Origin: COMBO-56-21 sp963705355
GTDB taxonomy: Archaea; Thermoplasmatota; Thermoplasmata; UBA10834
Assembly: GCA_963705355.1 (NCBI GenBank)
Contig: OY970070.1
Location: 1,178,001-1,242,000, forward strand
Length of the DNA: 64,000 bases
Direction of reading: 5' to 3'
Under the pieces are notes generated by a model. The model did no database searches and was not told where the DNA came from. It saw only the letters and a list, made by a program, of their open reading frames with translations. Shown one piece after another: positions 1 through 8,067 of the stretch. Numbering within the stretch: position 1 is the first letter of the stretch; each line of letters opens with the position of its first letter. A program made the translations under genes and the position numbers.

Positions 1-2
1 CG

Positions 3-203
3 GAGAGCTTTCCGAAGATCAAGATCTACGCGAGCGATATTGCCAAGCGCATCGTGTCGGGCGAGGACAAGTACGAATGGTACGGCGTTCTCTGCGTGGC
101 GTGTAAGGACATTAGGTCGGACGAAGAGTTCTGCCGGATGCACAAGATTGCTTCGAACCTCCACGGATGCGATATCTGTAAGAAGAACTCAAAACAGATC
201 TAG
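3..203 (+). CDS. C-terminal fragment of a Cys-rich protein
   Basis: An open frame runs in from the left edge and stops at TAG 201-203, leaving 66 residues. It has a Cys-x2-Cys pair (LCVAC), a lone Cys, and a second Cys-x2-Cys pair (CDICK) near the end, which looks like a zinc- or Fe-S-binding C-terminus. I do not recognise the family. The N-terminus lies outside the window. The frame was chosen because the other two plus frames either stop early or give an Arg/Ser-rich translation typical of a shadow frame. Confidence 0.6.
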   Translation, partial: ESFPKIKIYASDIAKRIVSGEDKYEWYGVLCVACKDIRSDEEFCRMHKIASNLHGCDICKKNSKQI

Positions 204-277
204 GGACCGTATTCCAGCCTTCTTTCTTATTGCATCCATCTGCCCGAATGGACTTGCTCCGGCAAGGCACAATGAAC

Positions 278-285
278 TTATATAA
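278..285 (+). promoter_or_regulatory. TATA box for cysK
   Basis: TTATATAA about 36 bases before the cysK ATG at 318. Initiation about 25 bases downstream would leave a very short leader holding a weak GAGGCG ribosome-binding sequence. Confidence 0.6.
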
Positions 286-317
286 CGCTGTTTCATTGTC
301 CGGCTCGAGGCGAGTCA

Positions 318-1250
318 ATGGCACGGCAGAGAGTGATGGACAGCATTCTCGACACGGTGGGGAACACACCTGTGGTCAGGCTCAACAGAATAGTCCCCGA
401 GGGCTCGGCAACGGTGTGCGCCAAGATGGAGTTCTTCAACCCGACCTGGTCCGTGAAGGATAGGATAGCGAAGAGCATGATCGAGGCTGCAGAACGGAAA
501 GGCCTGATCAACAAGGACACCACCGTAATCGAGCCGACCTCAGGGAACACCGGAATAGGTCTCGGGATGGTTTGTGCCGTGAAGGGCTACAAGCTCGTAC
601 TGACCATGCCGGAGACCATGACCGTCGAGCGCAGGAAGCTTCTCGCGGCTTTCGGGGCACAGTTGGTTCTGACACCTGGGCCTGAAGGCATGGAGGGAGC
701 GATAAGAAAAGCAGAGGAGCTTGCAGCTGCGACCCCGAACTCGTTCATGCCGCAGCAGTTCAAGAACAAGGCGAATCCGTGGATCCACAAGAAGACGACC
801 GCAAAGGAGATCCTCAAGGCCGTCGACAGGATTGACGCCTTCGTTGCAGGAGTCGGAACTGGCGGGACCATCACTGGCGTCGGCCAGGTTCTCAAGAAGA
901 AGTATCCTCAGGTCAATATCGTGGCCGTCGAACCCGAGGAATCCCCCGTGCTGTCTGGAGGCAAGCCCGGTCCGCACAGGATCCAGGGGATCGGTGCAGG
1001 CTTCGTCCCAGAGATATTGGACACGAAGGTCTACGACAGGATAATCAAGGTCAATGCGAAGGACGCCGCTGAGACCTCAAGAAGGATTGCGAAGCTCGAG
1101 GGAATGCTCGTCGGAATATCATCGGGCGCGGCAGCATTTGCGGCTCTGCAAGTGGCCAAGGAACTGGGTCCGGGAAAGGTCGTGGTCGTCGTATTGCCAG
1201 ACATTGGAGAAAGGTATTTGAGCACCGACCTGTTTGCAGAGAATCCATAA
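318..1250 (+). CDS. cysK: Cysteine synthase (O-acetylserine sulfhydrylase)
   Basis: Pyridoxal-phosphate enzyme that makes cysteine from O-acetylserine and sulfide in the cytosol. The 310-residue protein has the normal family length. Seen: the PLP lysine in WSVKDR near residue 47, the substrate loop PTSGNTGIG, the phosphate-binding glycine loop GTGGTITG, and GISSGAA near the C-terminus. A second in-frame ATG six codons in is an alternative start, but the TATA position favours 318. Its stop overlaps the cysE ATG by one base (TAATG), so the two genes should be translationally coupled. This fits the acetylserine pathway rather than tRNA-dependent cysteine synthesis. Confidence 0.95.
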   Translation: MARQRVMDSILDTVGNTPVVRLNRIVPEGSATVCAKMEFFNPTWSVKDRIAKSMIEAAERKGLINKDTTVIEPTSGNTGIGLGMVCAVKGYKLVLTMPETMTVERRKLLAAFGAQLVLTPGPEGMEGAIRKAEELAAATPNSFMPQQFKNKANPWIHKKTTAKEILKAVDRIDAFVAGVGTGGTITGVGQVLKKKYPQVNIVAVEPEESPVLSGGKPGPHRIQGIGAGFVPEILDTKVYDRIIKVNAKDAAETSRRIAKLEGMLVGISSGAAAFAALQVAKELGPGKVVVVVLPDIGERYLSTDLFAENP

Positions 1251-1972
1251 TGCCAGCCGACGAGAAGGACGAAGTGGACATTGTTCTTGAGCGGGACCCC
1301 GCCCCCAAGAGCAGAGCGGAGGCGGTGCTCTTCAGCCCGGGCCTGCACGCCATCAAGTTACACAAGATGGCCCACAAGCTGTACCTCAGGAAGCGTTACA
1401 AAACGGCACGTCTGATTAACTACATCTCGAGAATACTGACCGGAGCCGATATCCACCCGGGGGCGCGGATGGGTAAGAACTTCTTCATCGACCATGCAAC
1501 GGGTGTTGTCATCGGTGAGACCGCTGAGATCGGAGACAATGTGTCGATCTATCAGGGCGTGACTCTTGGCGGCGTCAGCACCGAGAAGAAGAAGCGACAC
1601 CCGACGATTGGCAACAACGTTGTCATAGGTGCCGGTGCAACGATTCTTGGCCCTATCAAGGTAGGAGACAACGTGAGAGTCGGCGCAGGATCGGTCGTCG
1701 TCAAATCCGTTCCTCCGAATTCCACAGTGGTCGGTGTGCCTGCCAAGATAGTACAGAGGATAGGCGTGACGGCGATAGACCTGCACCACGAGGAGCTGCC
1801 TGACCCGGTGGTCAACGCGTTCATCGATATCTGCCACAGCCTCTCCGAGATGGAGTACAGGATGGAGGAGATTGAGAAGAAGCTCGGGATAAAACACGAG
1901 AAGATACCAGTCCCCGAAGCGCCGAGGGCGAAGGTCCCCGAGCTGGCCTGTCCAGTCGAGGAGAAGCATTAA
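1250..1972 (+). CDS. cysE: Serine O-acetyltransferase
   Basis: Makes O-acetylserine from serine and acetyl-CoA, the substrate for CysK immediately upstream. The 240-residue protein has a helical N-terminal part (about 1-70) and then left-handed beta-helix hexapeptide repeats with the signature stretch GANIHP-like (GADIHPGARMG), DHATGVVIGETAEIGD and GVTLGG. A C-terminal tail of roughly 60 residues is charged, helical-looking and Pro-rich at the end; it goes beyond the minimal catalytic core and may serve oligomerisation. It starts one base inside the cysK stop codon. Confidence 0.95.
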   Translation: MPADEKDEVDIVLERDPAPKSRAEAVLFSPGLHAIKLHKMAHKLYLRKRYKTARLINYISRILTGADIHPGARMGKNFFIDHATGVVIGETAEIGDNVSIYQGVTLGGVSTEKKKRHPTIGNNVVIGAGATILGPIKVGDNVRVGAGSVVVKSVPPNSTVVGVPAKIVQRIGVTAIDLHHEELPDPVVNAFIDICHSLSEMEYRMEEIEKKLGIKHEKIPVPEAPRAKVPELACPVEEKH

Positions 1973-1976
1973 AAGC
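1968..1976 (+). promoter_or_regulatory. TATA-like element before cysS
   Basis: CATTAAAAG overlaps the end of cysE and lies about 33 bases before the cysS ATG. It could drive cysS separately from the cysKE pair. Confidence 0.4.
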
Positions 1977-2004
1977 TCTCCAATCATTCGAGTCGTGATA
2001 GCCA

Positions 2005-3399
2005 ATGGCCCTCGTTTTGTACAACACCCTGACCAGAAAAAAGGAACCTTTCGAGCCCCTCCAGAAGGGCAAGGTAGGCATCTACGTCTGCGGCGTGACC
2101 GTCTATGATCAGTCACACCTGGGCCACGCGAAATCGGCCATCAACTTCGATGTCATTGTCCGGCACCTCAGACATAAGGGCTACGAGGTCAAGCACGTCA
2201 CGAACTTCACGGACGTTGATGACAAGATCATCAATCGCGCAAGCGAGCTGGGCATAGAGCCGCTCAAGCTCTCGCAGAGCATGATTGACGAGTACTTCAG
2301 GGACATGGACGCGCTCAAGATACGACGAGCGAGCATATATCCGAGGGCGAGCGAGACCATGCCGGACATCATCCAGATGGTCAAGGGCCTCATCGACAAG
2401 GGGTACGCGTACGAGTCTCAGGGTTCTGTCTACTTCAGCGTCGGCAAGGCGAAGGTATACGGGAGACTGTCTGGCCAGAGCCTCGACCAGATGGAGGCGG
2501 GCGCTCGCGTGGAGGCGGGTGAGGACAAGCGCGACCCGATGGATTTCGCCCTCTGGAAAGCCGCGAAGCCAGGGGAGATATCCTGGGACAGCCCGTGGGG
2601 AAAAGGACGCCCTGGCTGGCATATCGAATGCTCAGCAATGTGTCTGAAGCACATCGGAAAGACGGTCGACATACACGGCGGCGGCACGGAGCTCGTCTTC
2701 CCGCACCATGAGAACGAGATACTGCAATCCGAGGCGTACAACGATGTGCCGTTCGTGAGATACTGGGTGCATAACGGACTCCTGACCTTGGACCAGGAGA
2801 AGATGTCGAAGTCGCTGAAGAACTTCTTCCTGATCAAAGACATCCTCAAGAAGTTCTCGCCCGAAGTCGTGAGATTCTACATCCTTAATGCGAGCTATCG
2901 ACAGCCGTTGGACTACACAGAGAAATCATTGGCGGAATCCGGCAAGGCGCTTGAGCGACTGCAGAACACTTACGATGCGCTGAAGGCGGCCGAGAAATCG
3001 GCTGCTGGAAACGACGACGCACAGGAACTGTGTGTCAAGTGCTGGAAACAGTTCGAAGAGAGAATGGACGACGACATCAGCACACGTGAGGCGATTGCTG
3101 TCATGTACGATCTGTCGAGAGAGGCCAACAAGCTTCTCGGCGAACGGAGACTCTCCGAGAAGGGAATCGACAACCTGGTCAAGGTCTTCAAGGATTTCAA
3201 CGACCTCGTCGACGTGATGCGCACCGAGAAGACAGCCGAATCCACTGGCGACGCGAAGATCGACCAGCTCGTAGCGGCGAGAGAGGATGCGCGCAAGCGG
3301 AGGGATTTTGCCGAGGCTGACAGGATCCGGAAAGAGCTTGCGGAGATGGATATTGAGATCCAGGACACCAAAGACGGTGCCGTATGGAAGCGAAAGTGA
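2005..3399 (+). CDS. cysS: Cysteinyl-tRNA synthetase
   Basis: Class I aminoacyl-tRNA synthetase that charges tRNA-Cys. The 464-residue length is normal. Seen: Cys in YVCGVTVYD, the HIGH-type signature HLGH, a WHIECSAMC segment and HHENE that together form the zinc site, and KMSKSLKN, the KMSKS loop. The C-terminal DALR-like anticodon-binding helices follow. Direct charging fits the CysK/CysE biosynthesis genes just upstream: amino acid supply and its activation are adjacent. The last 16 bases overlap the next gene. Confidence 0.96.
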   Translation: MALVLYNTLTRKKEPFEPLQKGKVGIYVCGVTVYDQSHLGHAKSAINFDVIVRHLRHKGYEVKHVTNFTDVDDKIINRASELGIEPLKLSQSMIDEYFRDMDALKIRRASIYPRASETMPDIIQMVKGLIDKGYAYESQGSVYFSVGKAKVYGRLSGQSLDQMEAGARVEAGEDKRDPMDFALWKAAKPGEISWDSPWGKGRPGWHIECSAMCLKHIGKTVDIHGGGTELVFPHHENEILQSEAYNDVPFVRYWVHNGLLTLDQEKMSKSLKNFFLIKDILKKFSPEVVRFYILNASYRQPLDYTEKSLAESGKALERLQNTYDALKAAEKSAAGNDDAQELCVKCWKQFEERMDDDISTREAIAVMYDLSREANKLLGERRLSEKGIDNLVKVFKDFNDLVDVMRTEKTAESTGDAKIDQLVAAREDARKRRDFAEADRIRKELAEMDIEIQDTKDGAVWKRK

Positions 3400-4424
3400 A
3401 ACCCGGGATGGCCCGCAAGAAGGCTGAGCTCTTGGCTGGCGGGCAGGTGAGAATCCCAAAGGAATTCAGGTTGCCGTTCCTTCCCAGCCGATCCACCGCA
3501 GGTCCAGGTGCTGGCTCCATCGGTGTTGTCTTCGCCTTTGGCAATACGAGAGCGAAGAAGCCCATCTCGAGAGACAGCGGCGAGTTCGAACTGGCCGAGA
3601 AAGGCCCGAATCTGGTCATACTGAGGAAGGGCAGAGTGTTCATCGAGAAAGTCGAACTAGTTCCAACCCTCCTTCATGCGCCGTTCCAAGCATTCGTCAA
3701 CATCGACCACGCATGCGTCATGGACTGCAAGTTCTGCGCCTCCCCAAGGCTCGGTCAAAAACTGACTAAGGATTTGACCGATGAGAAGATAGTCGCCATG
3801 ATTGAGGAGGCTTCCAAGAAGAGGGATTTCCGATCTGTGGCGTTCACCAGCGCTGTTCCTGAATCACCGTCAATGACGATCGAGAGGATGTCGCGCCTGG
3901 TGAGAAGGGTGCGGATGCTGCTTCCAGAGGTGCAGATCGGCGTCGAGCCCTATGCCACCAGGCCAGACGAAGTTGAGATGCTGAAGGAAGCGGGAGCCGA
4001 CGAGATCAAGCTCAACATCGAATCCTTCGACCGCGACATCTTCGAGAGGGTGTGTCCGAAAAGGGACTACGATCTCATACTCCATGCAATCAACCATTCC
4101 TGTGAGGTCTTCGGCAGGAACAAGGTCTGCTCGAACATTATCTTTGGCCTGGGGGAGACTGACGACAGCGTCCTGGAAGGCACGCGCGTCCTCGCGAACA
4201 TGGGCGCAGTCGCGACCCTGAGGGCACTCAGAAGGAACGAATACAACATGAGCGAGTTGGAGAAAGCCTTGGGTCCGCTGAAGCCGGTGACCGCTGAGCG
4301 CATGCTGAGGCTGGCGAAGGAACAGAAGAAGATCCTGAGGAGCCATCAGCTCACGCCTCTTGCCTTCAGGACCATGTGCCACTCATGCTTGTCGTGCGAC
4401 CTTGTGCCCTTCTGGGATGTCTAG
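3384..4424 (+). CDS. Radical SAM protein, biotin-synthase-related archaeal family
   Basis: 346 residues with the radical SAM iron-sulfur motif C-x3-C-x2-C (CVMDCKFC) at about residue 113. It is preceded by a roughly 100-residue N-terminal domain and followed by a TIM-barrel core with an IFGLGET segment. The C-terminus carries another Cys group (CHSCLSC), a possible second cluster or zinc site. It resembles the archaeal biotin-synthase-related family (COG2516 type), whose reaction is unknown to me. The start used here overlaps cysS by 16 bases; an ATG at 3408 is an alternative. Same-strand overlap suggests co-expression with cysS. Confidence 0.75.
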   Translation: MEAKVKPGMARKKAELLAGGQVRIPKEFRLPFLPSRSTAGPGAGSIGVVFAFGNTRAKKPISRDSGEFELAEKGPNLVILRKGRVFIEKVELVPTLLHAPFQAFVNIDHACVMDCKFCASPRLGQKLTKDLTDEKIVAMIEEASKKRDFRSVAFTSAVPESPSMTIERMSRLVRRVRMLLPEVQIGVEPYATRPDEVEMLKEAGADEIKLNIESFDRDIFERVCPKRDYDLILHAINHSCEVFGRNKVCSNIIFGLGETDDSVLEGTRVLANMGAVATLRALRRNEYNMSELEKALGPLKPVTAERMLRLAKEQKKILRSHQLTPLAFRTMCHSCLSCDLVPFWDV

Positions 4425-4426
4425 TC

Positions 4427-6094
4427 TCATCTGTGTGTGAAGACGCACTTTATGATCGGGGCGACTTCCTCGACTCTCACGAAGGCGAACCTCTCGAGCT
4501 GGACGACCTTCCCCTTGGCGGCGGCAAGCAACGGCTCCGCCTTGCCCTTCTTCACAGTTCCGTCAGTCATGAGCACGACCGCATCGTGCGAGGACATTGG
4601 AGCCCAGTGGATGATCGAGACCCCGTCCTTCAGAATGCTCAGGTCGTTGCCGATGTAGTGCACCTTTCCATCCTTGAACTCGACATTGCAAAGGTCCTTC
4701 AACCTCAGTCTCGTGTCTCCAGAGGGCATGTCGTCCCGGCAGACGTACACTGACGGCTCGTGCCCGACCTTGATCTCCCTGATGCCTCGTTCTGGATGAT
4801 CCGGATGCGAAGGCGCCTTCCCGACCAGGTCTGGTGCGCCCTCGATCTTGATCTTCACAGGATCGTTGACGAAGAAATACCTGTCCGCGCCATCGTCTAT
4901 GAGCTCCCGGTTGAAGGAGTAGAGTGTCTTCCACGAGAACTCGATGTCGACCTCCTTGATGCCGGTCTCGATCCAATAGCGCCTCAGAGATTCAGGCCTT
5001 ATACCGCGCCTTTTGAGCGCCCTCAATGTTCCGAGCTGAGGATCGTCCCAGCCCGTGTACAGCCCTTCCTTGATCCCCTTGGCCATCTTGGAGGTTGAGA
5101 GCTGAGCCTCCTCGATGGAGACCCTCCCATAATGGACATAGACGGGTTTCTTCCAGCCGAAGTAGTCGAAGAGGTACTCCTGCCTGTACGTGTTATTCAG
5201 GTGGTCTTTTCCCCTGAGCACATGAGTGAGATCTAGAAGATGGTCGTCCACGGCGACGGCCAAATTCATCAGCGGATACACACGGTACTTCGTGCCAGTT
5301 CTCGGATGGGGTGTGTCGTCAATTCTCAGACCGACGAAATCCCTGATAGCCGGGTTCGGATGGGCCAGGTCCGTCTTCACCATCAGCGAGGCCTCCTCTG
5401 GGTTGTAGGAGCCATCGAACATCTTGTCCCATCTAGCCATCTGCTCGGACAGAGGCTGCTCCCTATGGGGACATGGCCTCTTGTGGTTCTTCAGCTCGCG
5501 CCAATCATCCGGCTTACAGGTGCACACATATGCCTTGCCCATCTCCAGGAGTTTCTTCGCGATGTCGTAGTAGATCTCGAACCGATCGCTCTGAATGATG
5601 GTCCTGTCAATCCTGACCCCGAGCCAATCGAAGTCCTGGGGTATGGTATCATAGCCGGACGGATCGATCCGAGCAGGATCGGTGTCTTCGAACCTGTTGT
5701 AGCAGATGCCCCCGTACCTCTTCACATACTCGTCATTGAGGATGGCCATCCTGCTGTGGCCGACGTGGAGCGGGCCCGACGGATTTGGAGCCATCCTCAT
5801 CCTGACCTCGCCTGTGACTCCTTTCAGGTCCGGGAGGCCCATCTCTCTATGCTTCGCTTCCTTGACCAGCAGTTCCGGAGCCAACTTCTCGAGGGCTGTC
5901 CTCTGTTCCTCTATCGACATCTTGTTGACTTCGTTGACGATGGACTTCGAAAGCCCGGAGATCTCCTTCGCTTTCGGCTTAAGCTCTGCGTTCTCTGCCA
6001 TGACCTTGCCAAGCACCGCTACCATAGTCGCCTTGCCCTCGAACTGAATGGCGTTTTGAAGAGCGTATTTGCGGATGACTTGCTCTAGATCCAC
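4427..6094 (-). CDS. gltX: Glutamyl-tRNA synthetase, archaeal type
   Basis: Class I synthetase that charges tRNA with glutamate. Seen: the archaeal/eukaryal GluRS N-terminal helical domain, NPSGPLHVGHSR (HIGH motif), an STSKMAKGI KMSKS-type loop, and the beta-barrel anticodon domain at the C-terminus. The open frame reaches back to 6187, but I place the start at GTG 6094: a TATA box (6117-6124) lies 27 bases before it and family similarity begins just after it, giving 555 residues and a leaderless mRNA. Whether it is discriminating or also charges tRNA-Gln cannot be told here. It is convergent with the radical SAM gene and divergent from the UbiD-like gene. Confidence 0.94.
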   Translation of the reverse strand: MDLEQVIRKYALQNAIQFEGKATMVAVLGKVMAENAELKPKAKEISGLSKSIVNEVNKMSIEEQRTALEKLAPELLVKEAKHREMGLPDLKGVTGEVRMRMAPNPSGPLHVGHSRMAILNDEYVKRYGGICYNRFEDTDPARIDPSGYDTIPQDFDWLGVRIDRTIIQSDRFEIYYDIAKKLLEMGKAYVCTCKPDDWRELKNHKRPCPHREQPLSEQMARWDKMFDGSYNPEEASLMVKTDLAHPNPAIRDFVGLRIDDTPHPRTGTKYRVYPLMNLAVAVDDHLLDLTHVLRGKDHLNNTYRQEYLFDYFGWKKPVYVHYGRVSIEEAQLSTSKMAKGIKEGLYTGWDDPQLGTLRALKRRGIRPESLRRYWIETGIKEVDIEFSWKTLYSFNRELIDDGADRYFFVNDPVKIKIEGAPDLVGKAPSHPDHPERGIREIKVGHEPSVYVCRDDMPSGDTRLRLKDLCNVEFKDGKVHYIGNDLSILKDGVSIIHWAPMSSHDAVVLMTDGTVKKGKAEPLLAAAKGKVVQLERFAFVRVEEVAPIIKCVFTHR

Positions 6095-6116
6095 GGTCGA
6101 CTCGATTAGCTGGTCA

Positions 6117-6124
6117 GTATAAAT
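6117..6124 (-). promoter_or_regulatory. TATA box for gltX
   Basis: Minus-strand ATTTATAC centred about 27 bases before GTG 6094. This spacing predicts a transcript starting at or next to the start codon, and it decides the start in favour of 6094 over the longer open frame. Confidence 0.65.
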
Positions 6125-6185
6125 AGATTTGAGCTGAATGCCTGCGCTGGAATGATTACGAAAGGATAGAAATAGCCAGTCAGGC

Positions 6186-7472
6186 ATGCATCAGACAGGT
6201 GGTCGTCTGTCCGTCAGAGAACTGCTAGACCAGTTCAAGGAGACGATAGTGATCAAGGGGCATGTCTCCAGAGAACTCGAGCTGACGAAGACTCTGTTCA
6301 AAGAGAAGACGAAGCCAGTCCTTTTCGAGAACCTGGACGGCTACCGCGCAGTAGGAAATCTGTGGTCGACCAGAGAAAGGATTGCGCAGGCAATGGGCTC
6401 CACACCCGTCGAGCTCTCGAAGAAGATGATGCAGGCCATGGATTCGCCATCTTCGCCCCAGGAGATTGAGAACGCCCCGTTTGATAAGAACATTCTGACA
6501 GACTTCGACCTCAGAGAGTCTGCGATACCAAAGTTCTATCCAACCGACGGCGGACGATTCATCACCGCCGGGGTGGTCATAGCTGAGCACGACGGCATCC
6601 GAAACATGTCCTTCCATCGACTGATGCTCATTGGAGAGAACAAGTTCGCCATGAGAGTTGTGCCCCGGCACCTGTACGCTCTTCACAAGAGGGCCATGGC
6701 CAAGGGCGAGGATCTCAAGATCGCCGTCGCGATAGGACTCTGCCCTTCGATCATGCTCTCAGCTGCCATGAACCTTGAATTTGGAAAGGACGAGCTGACC
6801 GTCGCCAACTCACTGAGGCAGCTTTGTCTTGGGGAGCCAGTCTGCGTACGAAAGATCAGGAACGGCCTTCTGGTGCCCGCGTTTGCAGAATACATCTTCG
6901 AGGGCAGAGTGACGAAGGAGGCGCATGACGAAGGGCCATTTGTTGACATCACTGGCACGGTCGACCCGGTCAGGAAGCAACCGGTGGTCGAAATTGACAG
7001 GATCTACCACCGGGACGATGCGATCTTCCAGATCATCCTGCCCGGAGCGGACGAGCACTACCTCATGATGGGCATGCCAAGGGAGCCCGTGATCCAGAAA
7101 GCGGTCGGCCTGGCAGTGCCGGAGGTCCACGCGGTCCGTCTGACAGAGGGCGGATGCTGCTGGCTTCACGGCGTCGTCTCGGTGACGAAACAGAAGGACG
7201 GGGACGGGGTGAATGCCATCATGGCCGCGCTAGGAGCGCATCCATCGATGAAGCTGGTCACGATCGTCGATGGTGACATTGATGTCTTTGACGACCGAGA
7301 TGTCGAATGGGCCGTAGCCACCAGGTTTCAAGGCCACAAGGGCCTCGTGGTCATCGAGAACGCCAGAGGGAGCAGCCTCGACCCAAGCGCTGACGAAACG
7401 ACCACGAAGGTCGGCATCGACGCGACGAAGCCAATCGGAGGAGAGGGATTCGGCAGGGTCAAGCCCGCATGA
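6186..7472 (+). CDS. UbiD-family decarboxylase
   Basis: 428 residues of the UbiD family, which use prenylated FMN to (de)carboxylate unsaturated acids. Seen: the FHRLMLIG...VVPRH cofactor/substrate region near residues 150-170, the IYHRDDAIFQIILPG segment, and the conserved VDGDIDVFDDRDVEWAVATR block near the end. Archaeal members include enzymes for quinone-type rings and the anhydromevalonate phosphate decarboxylase of the modified mevalonate route. I cannot choose between these from sequence. It stands divergent from gltX and alone on its strand; no UbiX prenyltransferase gene is in the window. Confidence 0.85.
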   Translation: MHQTGGRLSVRELLDQFKETIVIKGHVSRELELTKTLFKEKTKPVLFENLDGYRAVGNLWSTRERIAQAMGSTPVELSKKMMQAMDSPSSPQEIENAPFDKNILTDFDLRESAIPKFYPTDGGRFITAGVVIAEHDGIRNMSFHRLMLIGENKFAMRVVPRHLYALHKRAMAKGEDLKIAVAIGLCPSIMLSAAMNLEFGKDELTVANSLRQLCLGEPVCVRKIRNGLLVPAFAEYIFEGRVTKEAHDEGPFVDITGTVDPVRKQPVVEIDRIYHRDDAIFQIILPGADEHYLMMGMPREPVIQKAVGLAVPEVHAVRLTEGGCCWLHGVVSVTKQKDGDGVNAIMAALGAHPSMKLVTIVDGDIDVFDDRDVEWAVATRFQGHKGLVVIENARGSSLDPSADETTTKVGIDATKPIGGEGFGRVKPA

Positions 7473-7696
7473 GCCCGATGAGGAGGCGCGAGAGCTGGAA
7501 TCATGCTTGATGTCGCGGTCCTATTGGTCCTGCTACTTCCTTGGGGGAACGGATCAACGGGCTTTTTCGAGCTCATGTGAGCGGATGAAGAGTGCCGGAT
7601 GAGCAACCACAATGGCGCGACTGCCGACAGAGGCCCTGCAGGTTAGGGCATAACAGTTAAATATCGTCCCGCCCTCAATCAACCAGAGGCAACCGA
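7473..7696. other. Intergenic region of 224 bases
   Basis: No recognisable RNA gene. It contains a short plus-strand open frame (7503-7580, 25 codons) coding for a hydrophobic peptide, judged too weak to call, and a TATA-like GTTAAATATC at 7656-7665 that probably serves the HesB-like gene downstream. Confidence 0.5.
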
Positions 7697-8014
7697 ATGG
7701 TCACAGTCACGCCAAAGGCAGTCGAGACGATCAAGTCCATCGTGAAGGAAGCAAAGAAGACCGACCCGATCAGGATATTCTTCGGCGGGTACGGATGCTC
7801 AGGCCCTGCCTACATGATGGCCTTCGACAAGAAGAAGGAAGACGACATCGAGGTCAAGGTCGACGGATTCAACCTAATCTACGAGAAGGACCTGGATGGA
7901 GAGATAAAGGAAGCAGTCATCGATTCAGTGGATACACCAGAGGGCCCTGGGGTCGTGGTGCGCGTGAAGTCGACAAACGAGTCCGCATGCAGCTCCTGCG
8001 CCGGCTGCCACTAG
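7697..8014 (+). CDS. IscA/HesB-like iron-sulfur protein
   Basis: 105 residues with the HesB/IscA fold pattern: FFGGYGCSGP carries the first conserved Cys near residue 34, and the protein ends in Cys-rich CSSCAGCH. The C-terminal cluster has more Cys than standard A-type carriers (CGC) and resembles the archaeal/anaerobe HesB-like family in which one of these positions can be selenocysteine. Probable role: binding or delivering Fe-S clusters or another metal in the cytosol. It has its own TATA-like element 36 bases upstream and a GAGG sequence just before the ATG. Confidence 0.75.
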   Translation: MVTVTPKAVETIKSIVKEAKKTDPIRIFFGGYGCSGPAYMMAFDKKKEDDIEVKVDGFNLIYEKDLDGEIKEAVIDSVDTPEGPGVVVRVKSTNESACSSCAGCH

Positions 8015-8067
8015 ATTCGCCAGCCTGGAAGAAAAGATTCATACTCTAGGTCTGTTCTCAATGGCTC

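Noticed and set aside
5240..6088. 282-codon plus-strand open frame opposite gltX
   Set aside because: It mirrors the GluRS coding sequence, has no family features and no promoter or ribosome-binding site; the minus-strand gene has clear catalytic motifs.
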